DNA of 5,062 nt from the NCBI GenBank assembly GCA_015486445.1, contig WFRT01000309.1:1-5062 (forward strand). The letters are read 5' to 3'. Shown piece by piece: positions 1-5,062 of the stretch. Below the pieces are notes generated by a model, which saw only the letters and a program-made list of their open reading frames with translations, was not told the origin of the DNA and made no database searches. Source of the stretch: Pseudomonadota bacterium. GTDB taxonomy: Bacteria > Desulfobacterota > Anaeroferrophillalia > Anaeroferrophillales > Tharpellaceae. Each line of letters opens with the position of its first letter. Position 1 is the first letter of the stretch. The translations under genes and the position numbers were made by a program.

Positions 1-2
1 CC

Positions 3-137
3 GATGCCCGGCTTCTGATCCTGGCGCTTTTGAACATAACCGACGAATACCTCGATCACCGGCGGGAGCTGCTCGAAATCGGTGAGCGCTCGGCAAAACT
101 GCTGGCCGATCTGCCGCCGGCCGGGTGGCCGGGATAG
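3..137 (+). CDS. zapA: Cell division protein ZapA, C-terminal end (partial)
   Basis: The reading frame is open from the window edge to TAG at 135-137, giving 44 residues beginning DARLLILALLNITDEYLDHR and ending PPAGWPG. ZapA proteins bind FtsZ and bundle its filaments at the division ring. They are about 90-110 residues long and end in a long coiled-coil helix that begins with a motif of the type 'ALLNIADEY'. The visible piece has this motif (LALLNITDEYL), followed by a charged helix with leucines at coiled-coil spacing (RRELLEIGERSAKLLADL). The N-terminal globular half lies outside the window. The 6S RNA just downstream supports the call, because zapA-ssrS linkage is widespread in proteobacteria. 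The name rests on this short motif plus context; another short coiled-coil protein is possible. Confidence 0.68.
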   Translation, partial: DARLLILALLNITDEYLDHRRELLEIGERSAKLLADLPPAGWPG

Positions 138-186
138 GAAGCCTTTCGACCTGAGATGGCGGTCGGGTTTGTCGGGTGAGGCAAAA

Positions 187-226
187 TTGGACGGGGTTTG
201 TAACAATCATAGACAGGATGTTTTAT
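187..226 (+). promoter_or_regulatory. Candidate sigma70-type promoter region for 6S RNA
   Basis: Two weak alternatives are visible. TTGTAA (198-203) and TTTTAT (221-226) are 17 bases apart and each match 4 of 6 consensus positions, but would start transcription near 232-234, slightly inside the 6S closing stem. TTGGAC (187-192) with a poor -10 around 208-215 would start near 221, which better fits the stem beginning at 226. A good -10 (TATTAT, 235-240) lies further in, but its transcript would lack most of the closing stem. The start cannot be decided from sequence. Confidence 0.25.
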
Positions 227-410
227 CTCCCCTGTATTATACGTGATAAGTGATCATTTTTTTGAGCCAACACCTTTTAACTTATAGGGTGATCATTGAT
301 CCCGGTGTGTACTTCCTTATTACTGGTAAGGAAAGTCCTAAAGGGTGTCAGATCATCGATATTAAGATTTAAGGTTCAAAGAAAGCACTTACACGATAAT
401 TTGGGGGAGG
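226..410 (+). ncRNA. ssrS: 6S RNA
   Basis: 6S RNA folds into a rod with a central bubble that mimics an open promoter and binds the housekeeping RNA polymerase holoenzyme, lowering transcription in slow growth. The fold reads directly from the sequence. An outer stem pairs 226-245 with 392-410, and the next pairs 247-252 with 386-391. A 12-bp stem pairs 257-268 (T7 then GAGCC) with 373-384 (GGTTC then AAAGAAA). The GAGCC/GGUUC pair next to the bubble is also found in E. coli 6S RNA. The bubble sides are 269-289 and 356-372. The apical arm pairs 290-294 with 351-355, 297-300 with 347-350, 301-303 with 343-345, and ends in hairpin 311-319/327-336 with a 7-nt loop. The length of about 185 nt matches the family, and the position after zapA is typical. 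The region is AT-rich against its neighbours. Exact ends are uncertain by a few bases. Confidence 0.87.
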
Positions 411-537
411 CCTGCGGGGTTGCCCTCAAAAGGGGCGGCCCCGGAGGTGTTAACCGATGATGCCGGGGCGGGACATATGGTCTCGCGCCGTTGTTTGATA
501 TAGTTGAACCCGGGTCTGAAAGTAAATTTCTGACCCG
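411..537 (+). other. Cluster of three stem-loops directly after 6S RNA
   Basis: Three hairpins follow one another without an open reading frame I would trust. The first pairs 411-425 with 433-447 (one G-G mismatch, two G-U pairs, loop about 426-432). The second pairs 467-474 with 480-489 (two single-base bulges, loop ATATG). The third pairs 511-521 with 527-537 (one U-U mismatch, loop GTAAA). G-U pairs in the first two favour a + strand RNA. None is followed by a T-run, so they are not ordinary intrinsic terminators. They may process or end the 6S transcript, or belong to an unknown RNA or a long leader. I do not recognise an RNA family. Confidence 0.45.
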
Positions 538-1001
538 ATAAACATACAGAGAGGGGATTTGGGGATGCGGTGAACACTGCTCTGGTTGGTGGCGGGTGGC
601 CTGGCGCCGGTCGTTACCGAAGGAAGTGGTTGAGACTGTACAAGTCCTTGCTTGCAGAGAGAAGAAGAGCTGGGTTGGGCCGGTCAACGGTGCATCCAGA
701 TAGAAGTTGAGAGACTGCGGGGCCGGCAGGCATGAGCCCTGCTGAGACGCCATGGTTCACAGGTTTCGGCATTTGAGTCAGGCCCCTTCCCGGTGGAACC
801 GGTTTGTCGGTCGGGCCGGCGAGGTCGTGGACGGGCCGGTGATTTCACGGCGGGTTGCGGTTGTGCCCGCGGACTCCGGAGTGTCGCCCCGAAAGCCGGT
901 GCTGACCGTTCCCGGGCCCCCCGGGGCTGCCGCCGGCCTGGTGCCGGTGGCGGGTTCCGTGTGACAGGCTGTCTCTTTATTGCTGTCCGGACATTCCAGC
1001 A
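538..1001. other. Gene-free stretch, no recognised function
   Basis: I see no convincing coding region on either strand: the open frames are short, overlap each other in opposite frames, and give arginine/proline-rich proteins with no motif. What can be seen is a possible long-range pairing GGATGC (563-568) with GCATCC (692-697), a small hairpin GCAGG/CCTGC (728-732/740-744), a 10-bp palindrome ACTCCGGAGT (873-882) and a GC-rich inverted repeat (930-937 with 943-953, bulged). From about 780 to 960 the sequence is strikingly GC-rich. It could be leader RNA of the downstream operon or a decayed gene. Confidence 0.4.
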
Positions 1002-1036
1002 CTCTTTTTCCCTCCTTTTCCCTTCCTGTTTTTTTC
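1002..1036 (+). other. 35-nt polypyrimidine tract
   Basis: Thirty-four of 35 bases are pyrimidines (the exception is G1028), with runs of five, four and seven T. No GC-rich stem sits immediately before the T7 run, so it is not an intrinsic terminator on the + strand. In RNA it would be an unstructured C/U-rich segment of the kind that single-strand binding proteins such as Rho or Hfq can contact; this is inference only. Confidence 0.5.
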
Positions 1037-1053
1037 ATGGTTTACAGTGCAAC

Positions 1054-1085
1054 CCGTTTGGTTTCGCCGTGGCGGGGCCGAACGG
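1054..1085 (+). promoter_or_regulatory. Long hairpin in the probable rny leader
   Basis: Bases 1054-1068 pair with 1071-1085 without a mismatch. With the innermost pair opened this leaves 14 bp and a CGUG tetraloop. Four of the pairs are G-U (T1059, T1062, T1063 and T1064 with G), so the stem is stable only as a + strand RNA, the direction of rny. It ends about 110 nt before the rny start codon and is followed by ATAATTACCC rather than a T-run, so it is not a terminator. A structural or regulatory 5'-leader element is the simplest reading; the rny promoter itself was not identified. Confidence 0.5.
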
Positions 1086-1178
1086 ATAATTACCCGTACT
1101 GGACCGGGAGCCGGCCAGCCGCCGGCAGTTTGCGGCAGTGCCATAATGTCGTCCGGTTCGAAACGGAGATAAATCCAC

Positions 1179-1184
1179 AAGGAG
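1179..1184 (+). promoter_or_regulatory. Ribosome binding site of rny, deciding ATG over TTG
   Basis: AAGGAG lies 10 bases before ATG at 1195 but only 4 bases before the in-frame TTG at 1189. The usual 5-10 base spacing and the stronger codon favour ATG 1195. The two starts differ by only two residues. Confidence 0.7.
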
Positions 1185-1194
1185 AAGTTTGAAA

Positions 1195-2745
1195 ATGGAT
1201 ATTTTTATTGAAATACTTCTGGTTCTACTTGCCTTTGGTGGGGGCTGCCTGCTCTACCGCAAGCTGGCGGAAAAAAGCTATGACGTCTCCCGCAAGGAGG
1301 CCGACCTGCTGCTCAATGAGGCCCGCAAGGAGGCCGACCTGCTGCGCAAGGAGGCCGCCCTCCAGGCCAAGGATGTGGTTCTCAAGGCCAAGTCCGATTT
1401 CGAGGCCGACATGTCGGAACGGCGCAAGGAGATGCAGCAGTTGGAAAGGCGCCTCCTGCAGAAAGAGGAAAACCTTGACCGCCGGACCGAGAACCTGGAC
1501 AAGAAGGAGAGTGACCTGAGCCGCCGGGAGCAGAGCCTGACCCAGCGTGAGAAGAACGTCCAGGGCCGGGAGAAGGAGGTCAACGCCATGATCCTCCAGG
1601 AGCGGGAGAAACTGGAGGCGATTGCCGGTTTGACCCAGACCGAGGCCCGGGAACGGTTGATGAAAATGATGATCGACGAGGCCAAGCATGAATCGGCCAA
1701 GCGCATCAAGCAGATTGAAGACGAGGCCCGGGAAACCGCGGAAAAGCGGGCGGTCAAGATCATTGCCCAGGCGGTGCAGCGTTATGCCGGTGATTACGCG
1801 GCCGAACGGACCGTGGCCGTCGTCAACCTGCCCGGTGACGAAATGAAGGGGCGGATCATCGGCCGTGAGGGGCGTAATATCCGGGCCATCGAGGCGGCCA
1901 CCGGGGTTGACCTGATCATCGACGACACCCCGGAGGCGGTGATTATATCTTCCTTCGACCCGGTGCGCCGGGCTGTGGCCAAGCAGGCCCTGGAGCGGCT
2001 TATCGGTGATGGCCGCATCCATCCGGCCCGGATTGAGGAGATTGTCGGCAAGGTGCAGCAGGATATCGATCACAGCATCAAGGAGGCCGGAGAAAAGGCG
2101 ATTTTCGATCTCGGTATTCATGGCCTTCATCCCGAGCTCGTGCGCATGGTCGGCCGGCTCAAGTACCGGACCAGCTACACCCAGAACATCTTCGAGCACT
2201 CCATGGAGGTCGCTTTCATCTGCGGGATGATGGCCGACGAGCTCAAGCTGCCCAGCAAGATGGCCCGCCGGGCCGGCCTGCTGCACGATCTCGGCAAGGC
2301 CGTCGATCACGAGATCGAAGGGTCGCACGCCGTCATCGGAGCCGATTTCGCCCGGCGCTTCGGCGAGGCCCCGGAGATCGTGCAGGCCATCGAGGCTCAC
2401 CACGGCGATGTCGAAATCAAGCATCCGCTCGATGTCCTGGTCCAGGCCGCCGACGCCCTTTCCGGGGCCCGGCCCGGGGCCCGCAAGGAGATGCTCGATG
2501 CCTACATCAAGCGCCTCGAGGCCTTAGAAGAGATCGGCAATTCCTTCAAGGGCGTGGAAAAGACCTTTGCCATCCAGGCCGGCCGTGATGTTCGGGTGAT
2601 GGTCAACCACGAGGACATCAGCGACGAGGACGCGGTCATTCTCTCGCGCGACATTGCCAGCCGGATCGAGAAGGAGCTTACCTACCCGGGCCAGATCCGG
2701 GTGACCGTGATTCGGGAGACCCGGGCTTTCGGGGTTGCCAAGTAA
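1195..2745 (+). CDS. rny: Ribonuclease Y
   Basis: RNase Y is a membrane-anchored endoribonuclease that initiates decay and processing of mRNAs, cutting single-stranded AU-rich sites. The 516-residue product has the full family architecture and usual length. Residues 2-21 are one hydrophobic membrane segment. Residues about 28-185 are a highly charged coiled coil with repeated RKEADLL and heptads in 92-130. A KH RNA-binding domain spans about 206-272 with its GxxG loop in GRIIGREGRNI (219-229). The HD hydrolase domain spans about 330-425, with His335 (EHS), His364-Asp365 (LLHDLGK), His402-His403 and Asp419 as expected metal ligands. A conserved C-terminal domain ends in FGVAK. ATG 1195 is chosen because AAGGAG is 10 bases upstream. 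ymdB follows after 57 bases with no clear terminator, so the two are probably one operon. A structured leader precedes the gene. No truncation or missing key residue is seen. Confidence 0.97.
   Translation: MDIFIEILLVLLAFGGGCLLYRKLAEKSYDVSRKEADLLLNEARKEADLLRKEAALQAKDVVLKAKSDFEADMSERRKEMQQLERRLLQKEENLDRRTENLDKKESDLSRREQSLTQREKNVQGREKEVNAMILQEREKLEAIAGLTQTEARERLMKMMIDEAKHESAKRIKQIEDEARETAEKRAVKIIAQAVQRYAGDYAAERTVAVVNLPGDEMKGRIIGREGRNIRAIEAATGVDLIIDDTPEAVIISSFDPVRRAVAKQALERLIGDGRIHPARIEEIVGKVQQDIDHSIKEAGEKAIFDLGIHGLHPELVRMVGRLKYRTSYTQNIFEHSMEVAFICGMMADELKLPSKMARRAGLLHDLGKAVDHEIEGSHAVIGADFARRFGEAPEIVQAIEAHHGDVEIKHPLDVLVQAADALSGARPGARKEMLDAYIKRLEALEEIGNSFKGVEKTFAIQAGRDVRVMVNHEDISDEDAVILSRDIASRIEKELTYPGQIRVTVIRETRAFGVAK
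1289..1345 (+). repeat. 24-bp direct repeat, 33-bp period, within rny
   Basis: Bases 1289-1312 recur exactly at 1322-1345, and the 12 bases coding RKEA recur a third time at 1345-1356. The repeats encode RKEADLL at residues 33-39 and 44-50 and RKEAALQ at 51-57, a spacing of 11 then 7 residues. That is the hendecad-to-heptad pattern of a coiled coil just after the membrane anchor. The exact identity at DNA level suggests a recent duplication or gene conversion. Confidence 0.85.
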
Positions 2746-2790
2746 GGTGTCGGCAAGCCCGGTTAGCGGGGGATATGGCGGGATTTTTTT

Positions 2791-2795
2791 GAGGG
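2791..2795 (+). promoter_or_regulatory. Ribosome binding site of ymdB
   Basis: GAGGG lies 7 bases before the GTG at 2803 and supports this start. It follows directly after a run of seven T (2784-2790). Confidence 0.6.
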
Positions 2796-2802
2796 TGTTT
2801 TT

Positions 2803-3591
2803 GTGATTAAACTGCTGTTTATCGGCGACCTGATCGGGCGCCCCGGCCGCCGGGCCGTGGCGGCGCTGCTGCCCGGGTTGCGCCGTGAACATGAGTTCGA
2901 CCTGGTGATTGCCAACGCGGAAAACGCGGCCGGCGGTTTCGGGCTGACTTCAAAAATCGCCGACGAGCTTTTCTCGCTCGGCATCGACGTACTCACCAGC
3001 GGCAACCATATCTGGGACCAGAAGGAGATCGAGCCCTACCTGCGGCAGAACAATCGCCTGCTCCGGCCCGCCAACTATCCGGTCGGCGATCTCGGCCGGG
3101 GGTCGGTGGTGGTCGAACTCGATCACCGGCCCGGTATCCGGGTCGGGGTCGTCAACCTGGCCGGTCGGGCTTTTCTCGGCCCGGCCGACTGCCCGTTTCG
3201 GGCCGGTCGCGATCTGGTCGCTCGCCTGAGTGCCGAAACCCCGGTCTTGGTGATCGATTTCCATGCTGAAGCCACCTCGGAAAAGAACGCTCTGGCAACC
3301 TATCTCGACGGCCAGATTTCGCTGCTGGTCGGCACCCACACCCATGTTCAGACCGCCGATGAGCGCATCCTGCCCCGGGGCACCGCCTACATCACCGATG
3401 TCGGGATGGTCGGCGGGCGCAATTCGGTGATCGGCATGAAGGCCGACCGGGTGGTCGAAAAGTTTCTCAACGGCAAGCCCCAGCGTTACGAGGTTGAAAA
3501 GAGCGAGCCCTGGCTCGGGGCGGTGATTGTCGAGATCGATGAAAAAAACGGCCGGGCCCGCTCTATTCAGCGTCTCCAGATTCCCGCCTGA
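2803..3591 (+). CDS. ymdB: YmdB-family metallophosphoesterase (2',3'-cyclic nucleotide phosphodiesterase)
   Basis: The 262-residue product belongs to the calcineurin-like phosphoesterase family typified by Bacillus YmdB (unrelated to E. coli YmdB). The Bacillus protein hydrolyses 2',3'-cyclic nucleotides and affects the choice between biofilm and motility. The dinuclear-metal ligands are all visible: Asp9 (IGDLIG), Glu40-Asn41 (NAENAAGG), Asn68-His69 (TSGNHIWD), His154 (DFHAEATSEK), and His179 and His181 (GTHTHVQTAD). The conserved end TDVGMVGGRNSVIGM is at 198-212. The protein is full length, starting at GTG 2803 with MIKLLFIGDL and a GAGGG site 7 bases upstream. There is no signal peptide or membrane segment, so it is cytoplasmic. 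It follows rny by 57 bases, the same rny-ymdB order as in Bacillus, which suggests a link to RNA turnover products. Its last 29 bases overlap the converging dynamin-like gene. Confidence 0.93.
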   Translation: MIKLLFIGDLIGRPGRRAVAALLPGLRREHEFDLVIANAENAAGGFGLTSKIADELFSLGIDVLTSGNHIWDQKEIEPYLRQNNRLLRPANYPVGDLGRGSVVVELDHRPGIRVGVVNLAGRAFLGPADCPFRAGRDLVARLSAETPVLVIDFHAEATSEKNALATYLDGQISLLVGTHTHVQTADERILPRGTAYITDVGMVGGRNSVIGMKADRVVEKFLNGKPQRYEVEKSEPWLGAVIVEIDEKNGRARSIQRLQIPA

Positions 3592-5062
3592 TCGTTTCCC
3601 TTCCTTCCTGCTCTTGTTCTTTCCCTGATGGTTCACCGGCAAGCCGGTCCAGTTCCAGGGCCAGTTTTTGCAGGCGGGCCAGCTGCTGTTCGGCTTCTTC
3701 GCCGTGGTCGACGCTGCGGGCCGCTGCGTTTTCCATCTCCGACCCGCTGCCGGCCAGCAGATCGATAAAAAAGCTGCTGATCAATTTGTGGCATTCATCC
3801 AGGTGGTGCCGCAGGCAGGCATATTTTACCTGTTCCTGGTAATTGCTGAGCCAGCGGGGCAAATCCCGTATCGTGGCTTGGCGCAGTTGCTCGGCATAGG
3901 CCTCGCCGAGCGGGGCCCGGCGGTTGAAAAGACGCCGGCTCCAGAGGGAAAAGACTTCGCGCATCCGGTCGAGCAGGGAGAAGCGTTGTTCGGCCTCGCT
4001 GGTCATCGTGAAGGCCGGCGGCCCGGGTGAAATACCGATCGGCAGGGGCAGCTCCTCCGGAGCCATTCTTTCCCGGCCCGTAAAACGCTCGCTGATGACA
4101 AACAGCGGGGCGCAGCCGTCGAGCAGGCGCCGGTTGATTTCCCGGTGCAGGCGGTGCAGAAAAGAGAGCGTTTCGATCATGGTCTTCTCGCTGAGCTGCG
4201 GCGGGATGGTCAACTCGAAATGGTTGCTGATGATCCTGACCGGGGTCAGCGGGTTGCGGTATTTTTCCGGGATCTGGCCCAGCGGCGGGCGGTATTTTTT
4301 TACGATTTCACCCAGTTGCCGACGCAGCCCGTTCTCGCCCCGGCGCTCCAGCCAGCGGACGGTTTCGGTGAAGGCGAATTTTTCCACCTGGTCGCGGATT
4401 CCAGTACTGATCAGCTCTATCTCCTTGAGCACCGCTTCCAGGGTCTGCCGGTTGTCTAAATTCTGTTGCCGGTGATTTTCAATTTCCCGGCTCTTTCCTT
4501 CAAGATTGGAAATCCGGGCGGCCAGCAGCCGCCGGGCTCCGCCGATTATCTGCTGCAGCCGTTTCCGGCTGTGTTCCAGCAGGGCCGTGGCCGCCTCGTG
4601 ACGGCCCAGTTCAGCCAGTTGGTTGAGAAAACTTTCGGCCCCGTCGCCGGAGAGCGTGAATTTCTCTTCCTGCCGGCGCCAGCCTTCCAGCTTCTCCTGT
4701 TCAAATTCTCCAAGTTTTCCGGGGTCTTTTATTTTGGCCCAGTAGAGAGCCAGCGCGGAAAAGGCGTAAAGCGGCTGGGTGAAACCGAGTTCATCGAGTT
4801 CGTCCCGGCAGCGCCGGGTCATCATCTCGATCTCTTGCCGGTCGCGGTGGGCGTCGAGATCGAGATTGAGCACGAACAGCAGGCGGGTTTCCAGCCCCAG
4901 CTTGCGCAGGTGTTCGAGAAGCTGGTAGTCTGCCTGGCGCAGGCCGATCCGGCTGCTGATTACGTAAATCAGTCCCGGGCTTTCACCGACCTGCTGGATA
5001 ATGACGCCCTGGTGGCTGGGATTGGGGGTGTCGAGGCCGGGCAGGTCACGCAGGGCGAGGTA
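3563..5062 (-). CDS. Dynamin-family GTPase, C-terminal 499 residues (partial)
   Basis: The frame stays open from TAG at 3563-3565 to the window edge, so the N-terminus with the P-loop (G1) and G2 is missing. A GTG at 4871-4873 is in frame but falls inside the GTPase domain and is not the start. Counting from the edge, residues 5-11 read RDLPGLD, the DxPG G3 motif, and residues 61-70 read LLFVLNLDLD, the position of the G4 [NT]KxD motif in a divergent form. YAFSALAL near 99-106 fits a G5 SA motif. Helical, charged segments follow, strongest at about 150-220, with another near the C-terminus (AEQQLARLQKLALELDRLAG). Bacterial dynamin-like proteins bind and remodel membranes using GTP. I see no membrane segment in this part, so membrane contact would be peripheral. 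It converges on ymdB with a 29-bp overlap. The family is clear; the specific role is unknown. Confidence 0.82.
   Translation of the reverse strand, partial: YLALRDLPGLDTPNPSHQGVIIQQVGESPGLIYVISSRIGLRQADYQLLEHLRKLGLETRLLFVLNLDLDAHRDRQEIEMMTRRCRDELDELGFTQPLYAFSALALYWAKIKDPGKLGEFEQEKLEGWRRQEEKFTLSGDGAESFLNQLAELGRHEAATALLEHSRKRLQQIIGGARRLLAARISNLEGKSREIENHRQQNLDNRQTLEAVLKEIELISTGIRDQVEKFAFTETVRWLERRGENGLRRQLGEIVKKYRPPLGQIPEKYRNPLTPVRIISNHFELTIPPQLSEKTMIETLSFLHRLHREINRRLLDGCAPLFVISERFTGRERMAPEELPLPIGISPGPPAFTMTSEAEQRFSLLDRMREVFSLWSRRLFNRRAPLGEAYAEQLRQATIRDLPRWLSNYQEQVKYACLRHHLDECHKLISSFFIDLLAGSGSEMENAAARSVDHGEEAEQQLARLQKLALELDRLAGEPSGKEQEQEGRETIRRESGDAE

Noticed and set aside
500..540. Minus strand GGGTTCAA resembles a tRNA T-loop
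   Set aside because: No acceptor, anticodon or D-arm pairing can be built around it on either strand.
617..626. CCGAAGGAAG resembles the GGAAGGAAGCAG core of signal recognition particle RNA
   Set aside because: The matching 5' strand and the internal loops of the SRP hairpin are absent and the tetraloop would be GAAG, not GGAA.
376..753. Minus-strand frame of 125 codons after the 6S RNA
   Set aside because: The product is low-information, rich in Pro, Ser and Arg with no recognisable motif, and the frame runs across the stem-loop cluster and into the 6S RNA.
752..964. Plus-strand frame of 70 codons in the GC-rich stretch
   Set aside because: It overlaps open frames in other phases, has no motif, and is what GC-rich non-coding sequence gives by chance.
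1041..1090. rny promoter from TTTACA (1041-1046) and GATAAT (1085-1090)
   Set aside because: The spacing of 38 bases is far too long, and neither element has a properly placed partner.
1225..2424. Open frame of about 399 codons antisense to rny
   Set aside because: It is a shadow of the strongly biased GC-rich codons of rny; the sense frame has complete RNase Y domains and the antisense product shows no motif or ribosome binding site.
2758..2790. Possible terminator between rny and ymdB (CCCG/CGGG stem and T7)
   Set aside because: The stem is only 4 bp and is separated from the T-run by 13 bases, and ymdB starts 12 bases later, so co-transcription is more likely.
3635..3648. Palindrome ACCGGCAAGCCGGT after ymdB as a terminator
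   Set aside because: It has no following T-run and lies inside the coding sequence of the dynamin-like gene.

Overview
The window looks like a piece of a GC-rich, Gram-negative bacterial chromosome, most plausibly a Desulfuromonas/Geobacter-type deltaproteobacterium. That placement is an inference from gene order and protein flavour: a ZapA-like C-terminus followed by a 6S RNA, then RNase Y and a YmdB-type phosphodiesterase. It is not a database match.

Layout. Positions 3-137 hold the last 44 codons of a probable zapA (cell-division protein, + strand). About 90 bases downstream lies a 6S RNA (ssrS, about 226-410, + strand), recognised by its fold and by the conserved GAGCC/GGUUC closing stem beside the central bubble. 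From 411 to 1194 there is no gene I can support. This stretch starts with three consecutive stem-loops (411-537) and continues through a GC-rich, apparently non-coding part. It ends with a 35-nt pyrimidine tract (1002-1036) and a long, G-U-rich hairpin (1054-1085) about 110 nt ahead of RNase Y. Then come rny (1195-2745) and, after 57 bases, ymdB (2803-3591), probably co-transcribed. Converging from the other strand is a dynamin-family large GTPase (3563 to the window edge). Its N-terminus lies outside the window, and its stop codon overlaps the end of ymdB by 29 bases.

How they fit together. 6S RNA sequesters housekeeping RNA polymerase when growth slows. RNase Y is a membrane-anchored endoribonuclease that starts mRNA decay. 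YmdB hydrolyses 2',3'-cyclic nucleotides, which can arise from RNA cleavage. The + strand is therefore an RNA-metabolism neighbourhood attached to a cell-division gene. The dynamin-like protein is on the opposite strand and probably independent.

The parts most worth a second look are the two alternative folds of the 6S RNA, the structured leader of rny, and the unexplained stem-loop cluster after 6S. No clearly new protein system is visible.
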